A stretch of 64,000 bases of DNA from Acanthosepion pharaonis (Eukaryota > Mollusca > Cephalopoda > Sepiida > Sepiidae): NCBI GenBank assembly GCA_903632075.3, contig CAHIKZ030002024.1:4699001-4763000 (forward strand). The letters run 5' to 3'. Positions 10,451 through 20,345 of the stretch are shown piece after piece (within the stretch, counting starts at the first letter, position 1; the number at the start of each line of letters is the position of its first letter). Made by a program: the position numbers and the translations under genes. The notes beneath the pieces were generated by a model, which saw only the letters and a list, made by a program, of their open reading frames with translations, made no database searches and was not told the origin of the DNA.

Positions 10451-11230
10451 CAAGAAGATATAAAGTAGGGTTGAACTTTTGTGGGGGGGGAAATTTTTTT
10501 TCATTTTAGAAGACTTGTTGATGACATTTTTGGAAGCTGTATTTATTGTATATGCCTAAATTCCTATTTAAACTAAGAATGTGTGAATTTATCTTAAAAA
10601 TGTATTTTAATTCGGATTTTCAATATTTTAGTTGGCATTTAAATGAAGAACACATTTAAACTTATCAATACTATGGTCCAGTTGGTTGAAATGTGCAGCT
10701 ACAGGGAAACTGATGTTATTGTCTTTGATAATTTATATATCATGTCATAAAAATTGGCAGCAAGAAGGAATGTATTGTAAGTAATATGTATTACATTGTA
10801 AGTAATTTTTGTTTAATCCAAGTATCATTTTGTAACTTAAAATAGTTTGTTTATAATGTTATTAATCGAACAGTGTACAATTAATAAACACCTCAGTAAA
10901 GATATCCATATATTATCCTCATAAATGTTACATATTATAACTCAAATTATTTTTATAGCAAAAGTTCCAAAAGCACAATGTTTTTGCGTAAACTTTGGAA
11001 GGTCTGAGTAATCTTTTACAGTTCATAGATTCAGTCTGTAATGTCATAGTCTCGTAAAGAAGGGGATTGTTACACACAAAAAAATTATAGTTAGAATTTA
11101 GTTCTTAGTGTGAAATGTGTCGCCATTGTTTGGGGTAGTTTATCATTTCGGTAGCATTTTGCATGTGGATGTGAATGGGGTCTTGACTCCTGTGTGTTTC
11201 ATGTCAAAATTTTGCGCACTGCTGCTCACT
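10451..11230. other. Unassigned AT-rich DNA
   Basis: A G-run (gtgggggggg near 10482) and otherwise AT-rich unique-looking sequence. No repeat or motif recognised. Confidence 0.45.
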
Positions 11231-11248
11231 TGTTACACAGAAAAAAAT

Positions 11249-11249
<1 letters not shown>

Positions 11250-11293
<44 letters not shown>

Positions 11294-11523
11294 ATTTTTT
11301 CATATAGCTTAAAACAATTTACTCACTACAACCATAACCATTTTGGTTGAGGTGCAACTAAATGCACCGAAACGAAGTTGCATTTTTGTAGTGTGTAAAT
11401 TGTTTTTATCTCTATGAAAAAATTATAATAAATAATTATTGTTCTACTATTGGTATTGAGACCCTCTTTTGAATTAATGCTGTGAACATTAGAATTTACA
11501 CATTATTTTCATTTTCATTACAT

Positions 11524-11566
<43 letters not shown>
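11250..11566 (+). mobile_element. TA-flanked fold-back element E2 with hammerhead-like core
   Basis: TA arrays at 11250-11290 and 11527-11566 enclose the element. Long arms acaatttactcactacaa and ttgtagtgtgtaaattgt pair almost completely. Inside, TTGGTTGA (11343-11350) stands at the hammerhead core position. It is followed by a 6-bp stem II (GGTGCA/TGCACC, 11351-11368), then GAA, a 5-pair stem III (ACGAA/TTTGT, 11372-11389 with one G.U) and a GUA site (A at 11390). Three core bases differ from CUGANGA. The shared end motif follows in reverse orientation (GTTCTACTATTGGTATTGAG, 11440-11459). Confidence 0.6.
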
Positions 11567-11568
<2 letters not shown>

Positions 11569-11835
11569 AATATAAAAGAACAAAAACAATACAAATTCAA
11601 ATCTTCATAACATTAATTTAAAAAAAAAGGGCTTAATACAAGAGTAGAGCAACAGATATTTATTATAAACTCTTACATTGGAACATGCAAGTTACCACAA
11701 TGAAAATGCATATTTGTTTTGATGTCTAATTTAGACATCTCATCAGTACCACCAATGTTAACCACCTGATGAGGTGTCTAAATTAGACATTGAAACAAAT
11801 ATGCATTTTCATTGTGGTAATTTGCATGTTCCAAC

Positions 11836-11909
<74 letters not shown>
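11567..11909 (+). mobile_element. TA-flanked fold-back element E3 with hammerhead-like core on both strands
   Basis: Shared motif GGGCTTAATAC...AGTAGAGC at 11629-11650, then an inverted repeat with arms of about 68 nt (11680-11747 and 11766-11833) and a (TA)n tail to 11909. The plus strand has an exact CTGATGA (11766-11772), then G, a 7-bp stem II around AAT, then GAAA (11792-11795). Stem III is ACAA/TTGT, but the base after it is G, which is not a cleavable H. The minus strand carries CTGATGAG with stem II and CAAAAC in place of CGAAAC. It shares the TA array at 11527-11566 with E2, which lies in the opposite orientation. Confidence 0.6.
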
Positions 11910-11912
<3 letters not shown>

Positions 11913-12595
11913 TTATATATAATGAAGCAGCATGTCCAGTAGTTCCTATTCCTCATTAAAGGCATTCTTATAGGAAACATTTAAAAAATCAAAGTTGTTA
12001 TTTATTTGACCTAGTTTGATGCAAAAACCCAAGTGTGGGTCACACTTTAAGGACTAAACTCACTATTCAATAACAGTAGCAAAACAGACAAACAAATTGC
12101 CATTATTCCCTGACAAGGAATTCTGCTTTTAGATTAATGATTGTTTGGAGGTTGACATGTGCTTCAACTAATGTATATTGGTAATACCATAGACAGAAAT
12201 GGTGATAAACAAGTTTTAAAGAGAATAATATATTGTAAGAATTTTTTGCTAACACCTAGAAAGAAATTGGTGGATTTATTTTAGGAATCATGATAAAGAA
12301 ATAAGGTCTGGAGAGAATCTAACACATATAAAACAAATCAAAAGTATGAGAAAAAATGACAAACAAGTATTAAAAAATCAAAGAGAATTTTCAAAAACAA
12401 CAAATGATTGAAACTGTTGTGTGGTTGATCTGTAAGGTAAAAGTTATTATTGTTACAACAATTTCATAGATTAGTTCCAATACACAACATACATACACAT
12501 ATTCAACAAAAATATTATTACATCACATGCAGGTCATAATAAAATGTTATTTGGGGATTTTATACTTATAATGCATTCACATTAAATGGTGATTG
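11910..12595. other. Unassigned AT-rich DNA
   Basis: No recognised repeat, terminal structure or coding signal. Confidence 0.45.
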
Positions 12596-12599
12596 TTGC

Positions 12600-13430
12600 G
12601 CACTTCAACTTGGTATAATAGTTGGCAAGCTTGTTTCGCTAGATTAATTACAACTGAATAGTAAGTTTGATCCTCACTGGGGACCCCATACTTTCAGCCT
12701 TGTGCCACATGTAAGCTATGCTTAGAAAATCACCGTTCAGAATTTTGGCGGCATTCAATGATGGGCAACCTTGCCTTGCTAGATCAATTATATCTGAATA
12801 GTAAGTGTGATCCTCACTGGGGATCCCATACTTTCAGCCTTGTGTTACGTTTAAGCTATGCTTAGAAAATCACCTTTCAGAATTTTGGCAGGGTTCAATG
12901 AGCAAGCTTGTTCTGCTAGGTCATTTACAACTGAATAGTGAGTTTGGTCCTCACTGGGGACCACATATTTTCAGCCTTGTGCCATGTTTAAGCTTTGCTT
13001 AGGTAATCATCTTTCCACATTTTGGTGTGGTTCAAGGATTAGCAAGCTTGTTTCTCTAGATCAATTACATCTGAATAGTGAGTTTGATCCTCACTGGGGA
13101 CCCCATACTTTCAGTCTTGTGCCATGTTTAAGCTATGCTTAGAAAATCACCTTTCAGAATTTTGGCGGTATTCAGTGAGGGGCAAGCTTGCCTTGCTAGA
13201 TCAATTACATCTGAATAGTGAGTTTGATCCTCACTGGGGACCCCATACTTTCAGCCTTGTGCCATGTTTAAGCTATGCTTAGAAAATCACCTTTCAGAAT
13301 TTTAGCGGCATTCAATGATGTGCAAGCTTGCCTTGCTAGATCAATTACATCTGAATAGGGAGTTTGATCTTTACTGGGGACCCCATACTTTCAGCCTTGT
13401 GCCACAACTAAATTACCCTTAGATAATCAA
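12600..13430 (+). repeat. Six-copy ~140-bp tandem repeat, tRNA-like
   Basis: Six units. The landmark tcctcactgggga starts at 12671, 12811, 12948, 13088 and 13228, with a variant (tctttactgggga) at 13368, so the spacing is 140, 137, 140, 140, 140. Each unit has ggcaagcttg...gctagatcaattacatctga then agtttgatcctcactgggga and catactttcagccttgtgcc. GGCAAGCTTG and AGTTTGATCCT resemble degenerate polymerase III A and B boxes about 50 nt apart, so the monomer may descend from a tRNA-derived SINE. No ORF spans units. Confidence 0.9.
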
Positions 13431-14640
13431 CATAAAATGCAATTCGGAAAATAGACATTGTCTGACTTTTGTTGTATAAGCCTTGCAGCCAAAATATATA
13501 ATACTTCTTCCCCTCAATTTACTGCAAATGCCTACAGTGTCAACATATGCATAGTATAGTTACAAAGTGTCATATAATCAAAGGTTTACATTATCCCCTG
13601 GTGTCAGTAAAGTGTGTTGCAGTGGGGACATGGTTAAGAGGTGCGTCAGGGAAAAATTCTAAATACATAACTTGGCTGTGTCATAATAATTCTTTGCATC
13701 TTCAAGTGCCTGTTTTCGAGACATGCGCACACTTACTTCTATATTCATTTTGGAGACCATATTACGATTACTTCCTCTTGAGTCGAGGCTGATGCAGTTG
13801 CAGATTTTTCTGTGTTTAGCAGTTTCTCTTGTACTCCTCCAACTGTGGCTCTTCTTGCTAGCCACTTGTCCATTGCAAGGACTCGTTACGTCGCACTCAT
13901 GTAACCAACGACTCCAGAGGATCGCACACAATAGGTGCTTAAATTGAAGAGTTTCCAGCACTGATAATTTTCTCGCTATCTTTTCTCTCTAACGTCTCTC
14001 GCATTCACTATTCTTATTTTTCTTCTGGGGTATCTAGCAGACTATTGAAAATGTCTTTTCTTTCTCTCTGCTCTTTCATTCTTTGAATACAAAAACCTTG
14101 ACCTTGGGACAGAATACCGATGTGAGATGAATTGTGAAGCAAAACACCATGACATTATTTTGATAAAATCAATCCACCGGACGCTATTGTAAAACAGAAA
14201 TTTTTTGTACAAAAGGAAAAATCAGACATTCACCAGCTCCATGTTGCTCTTTCTTTTTTTTTTTTATCTGCGTACAATGATATAAATGTGCCGTCATATC
14301 CTACACCATGCCTTCTACTGTAAATATGTTACTTCTAACAAGAAAATATCACAAACATTTGCAGACTTTTAAAGAACAGTGAAATATATATACCATACTT
14401 TCACAGTTTGAGATCGATTTGCATTTTCGTAACAGATTTTACTAAACACAAATTATTTATTTTTTCTTTATGATTTTTAAAAATATGAATTTAAATTTTT
14501 CTGTCGCTTTTATTATGTGCTTAAAATTCTCAGCACTACCTTTTGAAAACTAGAAATTGAATGCCGTTAAAAATTATTTTCGGCTGGAAACTTTTACACA
14601 TTCTGAATATATTAATATTTTCCTATTTCATTTTTCATTC
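13431..14640. other. Unassigned, relatively CpG-rich segment
   Basis: Between 13600 and 14000 there are more CpGs than elsewhere and no match to any repeat family in the window. The minus strand is open for 100 codons at 13659-13961, with no recognised domain; the plus strand also has 74-81-codon frames. Coding status undecidable by eye. It may be single-copy sequence, perhaps intronic or an exon. Confidence 0.4.
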
Positions 14641-15590
14641 TATTTTTTCTTTTCATCTTTTTCCATTTCTCTTTCTCTTTTTCATTCTTTATATTTTTCT
14701 TTGTCATTTCTTCAGATATTTCATTAAATCTTTATTCACAGATTTTATTCTTTTTCTTTCATTTGGATAATCCTTTCTGGTTTGAATTTTTCTTTTTATC
14801 TTCTTCTTTTGTCCTTTCTTTCATCCTTTCTTTCATCCTTTTCATCTTTAGATCCTTTTCTTCTTTTCCTGTTTTTCTTTCTTTATCATGTAGTATTTTA
14901 TTATTTTTATTTTTACTATATATTTCTTTATTTCTACTTTTTTCATGCAATTCTTTCTTCATTCTTTATTTTCACTCACTCATCATTTCATTCTTTTAGT
15001 CTTTTCTCAATTTATAGAATTGGCCTTTTGTCATTCAATTATTTTTTGATTTATTATTTTTTAAATATATTTTAATTTTTTTGCACTCATTTTTGTTAAT
15101 CATTTATTTATTGATCATAGAACATTAATGTTTTCATTCAAATGATTTATTTGTTTTTCTTTTCTTTCATTTGCTCGTTCTTTCTTTCATTCATTTTCTT
15201 TCTTTAATTCATTTTCTCCTTTTCATTCATTTCTTTCATTCATTTATTTTCTTTCTTTCATTTATTTTCTTTCTTTCATTTATTTTCTTTCTTTCATTTA
15301 TTTTTTCTTTCTTTCATTCATTTTCTTTCTTTCATTTATTTTTTCTTTCTTTCATTCATTTTCTTTCTTTCATTTATTTTTTCTTTCATTTATTTTCTTT
15401 CTTTCATTTATTTTCTTTCTTTCATTTATTTTTTCTTTCTTTCATTTATTTTTTCTTTCTTTCATTTATTTTTTCTTTCTTTCATTCATATTCTTTCTTA
15501 CTTTCTTTCATTCATTTTTCTCCTTTCTTTATTTCATTCATTTTTTTCTATCTTTGTCTCTTTCTTGCTTAATTTCTTCAAAGTTTCTTT
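14640..15590. repeat. Pyrimidine-rich (TTTC/TTCA) tract
   Basis: Nearly pure C+T on the plus strand. From 15170 to 15500 a degenerate 18-20-bp unit (tttatttt + ctttctttca) recurs about 17 times. The open frames here (Phe-Ser-Leu rich) are composition artefacts. Such mirror-like polypyrimidine runs can form intramolecular triplexes in principle. Confidence 0.9.
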
Positions 15591-15750
15591 CTTTTTTCCT
15601 TTAACCAGCTCACAATATCTACAATCATTTAAATTAAATTTATTTTATTCTTTTATTTCTTTTTAGTTTTATCAAACACTTTTTGTCCAATATTTCTTTC
15701 TTTTTTCATTTTTTATTCTTCTAACTTTTTCTTTAACTTGAGTGTTCTTC

Positions 15751-15830
15751 CTTCCTTCCTTCCTTCCTTCCTTCCTTCCTTCCTTTCTTTCTTTCTTTCT
15801 TCCTTCCTTCCTTCCTTCCTTCCTTTCTCA
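15751..15830. repeat. (CTTC)n / (TTTC)n microsatellite
   Basis: Clean cttccttcc blocks separated by one tttctttctttctttc block. Confidence 0.95.
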
Positions 15831-15929
15831 CTGCCCTTTTATTCTTCTTTCCTTCTTTTTTAAATCAATATTTAAAACGATCCAAAAATCTTTCAAAGAG
15901 TTTTCACTCATGTCTACATCCTAAAAAAA

Positions 15930-16485
15930 AGCAATTATCTCTCTAAACAACCACTCGCAACATTCAACCAGAAAATTCCTTCAACTCAATGACCTTTCGG
16001 AGGAAGCACATTTCCGGGGAATCTCTCGCTCTTTTTTAAGAGTACAATTATCGTGGGCACACCTGGGCTTACCTGTAATTATAAAGATTCATTCACCTTG
16101 ATATAAATATTTACAAAAACACCTGGACATTTCCCCACTGCTATTAACACACAGGTATTCACACAATGCATACATTCAGCTATTTACGCAATACATGTAT
16201 ATACAAATTCAAGCACATTCATCAACTGACAATTTATACATCTTTAGTCATTTTTAGATAATTCTTTGAACACACCTGTCATGTTATCTTTCATACATTG
16301 CAGAAGTTACATTAATATGTGGCAGTAGGTATTTGATAAATATTGGATATGCGAAGAAGATTTCTTGATATATACTTTTAAAAATGTACAATGTTTTTTT
16401 TCTCAATGATTCTTATTTATACTAATTTTTTTATAAACCTGTTTATATCTCTTAATGTTAGAGTTGATCTTTTTGCACTTCTTTT
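15930..16485. other. Unassigned segment
   Basis: Not matched to any family here. The minus strand contains ATTACAGGTAAGCCCAGG (around 16062-16079), a perfect consensus 5' splice site string (CAG/GTAAG), but without supporting coding sequence. Confidence 0.4.
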
Positions 16486-16940
16486 CTGGATATGATGATA
16501 AATTACATCCGAGAGCAAAACCTCAGACCGAGAGATTGGGGATTTTGAGGAGCCTCAAACCACCTCTTAATTGCTGTTGTTTCCAGATTCACCCTAACCC
16601 GAGGTTGTAGCACCTGTTAGGGTCCCAGCTATGGGCAAATAGTGAACCCCCAAAACAAACAAAACTCCAAAAGTATAAAAATACTATAGTAATATTATAG
16701 TAAAATTACCTGAAATACATTTTTATATAAAAACATTTAAAAGAATGCCTATTTATAGTAAAATTACCAGCAATAAAATTTTAAGGCAAAATGACTATCA
16801 ATACATGTTTATAGTACAATTATCAAGAATACATTTTATAGCAAAATGACCAACAACACATTTTATTTGTAGCTGAAGGCATGCAATTAAATTCAAAATA
16901 TATTTAGTTGAAACCATAAAATTGTGTTCAAAATATTTAG
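16486..16940 (-). mobile_element. LINE-R1 3' UTR module, copy 2
   Basis: Matches 5985-6300 and 43270-43660 block by block (gatgataaattacatccgag, accacctcttaattgctgtt, cacctgttagggtcccag). It continues with short tandem phrases (agtaaaattacc + agcaatacatttttat) at 16680-16870 and the conserved cagcattaaatgacccat at 16944. It lies immediately 3' (minus strand) of LINE-R1 coding remnants. Confidence 0.75.
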
Positions 16941-17930
16941 ATTTCAGCATTAAATGACCCATAGAGATGTTGATATGCCGCTAAACAAAATCAAACAACC
17001 AACTTCCTCTTCTTCTTCTTTGTGCTGTGTCCCTTCAGGACATTGGCAGTCATGCCTCTCTACAACTTCCTATCCTTTGTACTGCTTAATAAATTTTGTC
17101 TTTTTGCTATCTTTCCTAAACTCTGTTCTGCCATCCATTTACTCAAGCTCATTAGGTATGCTATGTATTTTATTTCTCTGTCTCTCTTGCCTTCAATATA
17201 TCCAGTGAGTGTCAAATTTCCAAGCCCTCTTTCCTAATTTTCTATAAAACTTCACCGTTGCTCACATGTTCTATCCATGATATTGTCAGAATCCTTCTGT
17301 AGAATCACATTTCTGTTGTTTCATGTCTTTTCTTCATCTATGAAGCGATTGTCCAGCATTCACTCCCATATAGTTGGATTGATATTAAATAATTGTTCAG
17401 TACTCTTTTCTTTATTTATAATGAAATGTTCCTGTTTCTTAATACTTTGCTTAGTTTTTGAAAGGCATTTTTTGTTACTCCAATGTGCCTTTGTATTGTG
17501 GTGTCATATTTTCTGCCCTTCCCCAGATACTTAAATTTCTATAATTGCTTTATTTTGGCATCACCAATTTTTAATTTGCATGCATGACTATTCCTTTTCT
17601 GTATTCCTGCAATTAATGTTTAGTCCTTTCTTCTTGTTTTCCTTCACTACATTCTGTAGGAGTTCTTGTAGTTTCCTTCTTGTGTCTGCTATCAACACTG
17701 TGTCATCTGCATAACTCATGTGGTTAAGATTGTGGCCACCAATAATGAATCCTGGTAGGACTTTTAATTTTCTCAGAATCACCTCACTGTACAGGTTGAA
17801 TAAGTCTGGTGCTAAAACACATCCTTATCTTAAGTTCTTTTTCTATTTTTGTGCATCTGAACTCATTTTCTATCCATATCAAAGGTTTGCTGCCAGTATA
17901 GTTCCAGATAGTTTTGACCAGTCAGTTAAG
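16941..17930 (-). pseudogene. LINE-R1 reverse transcriptase with YADD box
   Basis: Minus strand 17782-17588 encodes GFIIGGHNLNHMSYADDTVL followed by IADTRRKLQELLQNVV and KGLNINCRNTE. This is the catalytic palm motif of a non-LTR reverse transcriptase (Tyr-Ala-Asp-Asp) and the helix after it. Continuing downstream, blocks such as MILRKL (upstream), KTKQSIKKQE, NVILQKDSDNIMDRTCEQR and an ERGLE-type tail appear in shifting frames. Stops and frameshifts inactivate it. It is the most informative LINE-R1 copy, because the other copies begin after the palm. Confidence 0.85.
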
Positions 17931-17934
17931 TGAC

Positions 17935-18205
17935 ATATGTGATACACATTTGTGTGATCATGTCTCTTTTATGACTGACTAGGCAGAAGATTTTCCCACA
18001 ATTGGTCACCATTTCCCTTTGCTGTAAACTGGTTTCCAAACAAAGCTATAGAACACTGTTCTGCTATTTAACCCATAGCTGGAGGGAGAAGATTTGTATG
18101 CATACCTTTCCCCAAGGATATTTGCATGTAAGTGAAGGTAATGAACTCGACTGGAATTCAAACTTGGCTTTCCAATTTCTGATTCCAAGCACATCCCATT
18201 ATTTT
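17935..18205 (-). mobile_element. tRNA-derived SINE, copy S2
   Basis: Body block acccatagctggagggagaa at 18069-18088. Minus-strand head contains CCAAGTTTGAATTCCAG (B box). Left part includes gactgactaggcagaagatt, also in S3 and S4. Same orientation as the other three copies. Confidence 0.8.
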
Positions 18206-18289
18206 AATACTCTTCTTAAATAATGTCAAGGTTACCTAGAAGTTACAGCAGTTTATTGTGATGTACTTTATCTAACACATTTATGAAGG

Positions 18290-18660
18290 TTTTGATTGGT
18301 TATTTTTTTAAAGAGACTTATAGAGGATAAATTTTTCAATGACTCAAGAGCCACTCATTGTAGAGGGTTACAGAGTAAGAGGCACATATTATGTGGATAT
18401 GTGGCAAAGATAATAGCTAACCTTAGACTTGAAAATGTTAAAATTGTCATCATCAGGGAAGCATCTCCTTGGGAGTCGGTTCCACAAAGCAGCTGTTTGT
18501 AGGAAGAAGTTACTCAAGGGAAACTTGTACCTCACCAATAGAATATGAAGGATATGTGGGTGGGTCTTAGCCGTGAAGTTTAGAACATGTGGAACTAAGA
18601 AAAATTGTAGTTTGCTGGAAAACTTTCCACAGAAATAGAAATAGAGCTACGTGAGGATTC
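18290..18660 (-). pseudogene. LINE-C fragment (antisense to plus strand)
   Basis: Shares agggttacagagtaagaggc, aagataatagctaacctta and gagtcggttccacaaagcag with 45960-46180 and 46690-46860. The sense strand of this family is minus: the corresponding text at 31440-31650 (plus) reads VASLFLFY and NDALRNRLLAGWF, characteristic of the LINE-C tail. The plus-strand open frame is a shadow. Confidence 0.65.
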
Positions 18661-18699
18661 CAACATTTCATTTTTTGAGAAATGGGGTTATAGTGGGGA

Positions 18700-18965
18700 A
18701 GATAGTTTGTTATCCACAAGGAGACAGAGACACTTTTGGGCGCTATTGAGACTAGAAAATGAAGACTGTTCCCTGTTCAATACTGCTTTGAGCAGAAGGA
18801 TAGGAAGGAAACTCCCATAGTGTAGTAGAAAGAGCAATAACATCTAGTGAACCCAAGAAATCTATTTTCTTGAAAAATTGTTTTGCTTGAAAGTTTTTAT
18901 AAATTTTAACCAACAGTGTCATAGGCTAAGCCAAATGGTTCACTATAAGGAAAGAACTAATACTA
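18700..18965 (+). pseudogene. LINE-R2 tail fragment
   Basis: Plus-strand text matches 19640-19915: gagacactttt, gagactagaaaatgaagact, gaaggataggaaggaaactc, ttcttgaaaaattgttttgc and aaccaacagtgtcataggct. Decayed equivalent of the LGRKP...FPEKLF tail. Confidence 0.65.
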
Positions 18966-18974
18966 CTATCACCA

Positions 18975-19291
18975 TTTCTTTTTTTTAATTCTTTGTGTAT
19001 TCTTTCTTTTTTTTTATTTTTCTTTCCTTCTGTATTCTTTCTTTCTTTCTTTCAGTTTTTTTTCTTTCTTTTCTCTCTGTATTCTTTCTTTTCCTTTGTA
19101 TTCTTTCCATCTCTCTTTCTTTCTTTTTTTCCTCTCTGTCTCTTCATTTTTTCTTTCTTTTGTTGTATTCTTTCATCTCTCTTTTTTTCTTTCATTTTTC
19201 TTTCTCTCTCTCTCTTTCTGTATTCTTTCTTTCTTTCATTCAGTTTTCTTTTTTTTTTCCTCTGTATTCTTTCCATCTCTCTTTCTTTCTC

Positions 19292-19332
<41 letters not shown>

Positions 19333-19345
19333 CATTCTTTTTTCT
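18975..19345. repeat. Pyrimidine-rich (TTTC/TC) tract
   Basis: Repeats of tattctttctttct plus tctctctct to 19331. A related phrase, tgtattctttc, recurs about every 50-60 bp, so the tract is a degenerate minisatellite. Open frames on both strands are artefacts. The sequence after it (19356-19390, cctcatctctgaaatatag) is a scrap of the 128-bp repeat family. Confidence 0.9.
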
Positions 19346-19399
19346 TTCATAATAACACCTCATCTCTGAAATATAGACAGATACTGAAGAACTTACATA

Positions 19400-19635
19400 T
19401 TGGTTAGTGATTTGCACACTAGTTTGAATTATAGATATAATTTAGATTTGGTCATATGGGGATGTATTAAGTTAAATCATAAATAATTTCCACTTTTCAG
19501 AATCAGTTATAATGATGGCTATTCATTGTAACTACTAATCATGCATAGCCATTAATAATAAATTTGGAGCATACTAGCATATGATAATGTTTAACATAAA
19601 AGCAGTAGTGTAACAAGAGCATGTGCCACTTGGGG
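19400..19635. other. Unassigned AT-rich DNA
   Basis: Nothing recognised. Confidence 0.4.
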
Positions 19636-19639
19636 TAGC

Positions 19640-19915
19640 CCTTTAGTTTGCAAACTCTCCTTCTACCCATAAGGATGCGGAGACACTTTTTGTCTTCCTT
19701 GAGACTAGAAAGTGAAGATTGTTTCTCATTCGATACTACTTTGAGCAAAAGGCTAGGAAGGAAACTCCTATCAGTAGCAGAAAGAGAAATAAAAACTAAG
19801 GAACCTGGGAAAATCTATTTTCCTGAAAAATTGTTTTGCTTCAAAGTTTTATGAATTTTAACCAACAATGTCACAGGCTAAATCAATACTGAATGTTTCC
19901 CTATAAGGAAACTAA
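19640..19915 (+). pseudogene. LINE-R2 C-terminal tail
   Basis: Open for about 68 codons (19648-19854), containing MRRHFLSSLRLESEDCFSFD, KRLGRKLLSVAEREIKTKE and KIYFPEKLFCFKVL, followed by text reading NFNQQCHR-like and the palindrome GTTTCCCTATAAGGAAAC (19895-19912). The LGRK...F-EK--F order matches LINE-R2 tails at 26540-26650, 47680-47760 (minus) and 52980-53120 (minus). Fragment only. Confidence 0.7.
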
Positions 19916-20045
19916 TATTATAATAATATATAATAAAATTATAACATAGTTATATTATAATATATAATATAATATAATATATATAGTTATATTATAACTA
20001 ATATTATAATAATATATAATAAAATTATTATATCTAATAAGAGCT
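19916..20045. repeat. Low-complexity TA/TAA patch
   Basis: Interleaved ataatatataataaaatta units, two of them repeated at about 19921 and 20000. Confidence 0.8.
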
Positions 20046-20069
20046 AATATTACCATTGTCATTTGTTTC

Positions 20070-20126
20070 TTTCTTTTTGTATTCTTTCTTTTTTCTTTGT
20101 CTCTGTATTCTTACTTTCTTTCTTTT

Positions 20127-20166
<40 letters not shown>

Positions 20167-20241
20167 TGTGTATGCTTTCTTTATTTTCTCTCTGTAGTCT
20201 TTCCTTTTTTCTTTCTTTCTTTCCTTGTTTCTTTCTGTATC

Positions 20242-20281
<40 letters not shown>

Positions 20282-20345
20282 GATACAGAGGAAAGAAGAA
20301 AAGAAGGAAAGAAAGAAAGAAAAAAGGAAAGACTACAATATACAA
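20070..20345. repeat. Large inverted repeat centred on a TA array
   Basis: Left arm (about 20195-20252, ending ctgtatccttt) and right arm (about 20276-20335, starting aaaggatacagag and ending gactacaat) are near-complementary over roughly 55-75 bp, with (TA)n at 20246-20278 as the loop. The left side is TTTC-rich, the right side GAAA-rich. The right arm runs into the Penelope-like ORF. Confidence 0.85.

Noticed and set aside
13659..13961. Host protein-coding exon
   Set aside because: Open for 100 codons but no recognisable domain, no supported splice sites at its ends and competing plus-strand frames; left as unassigned.
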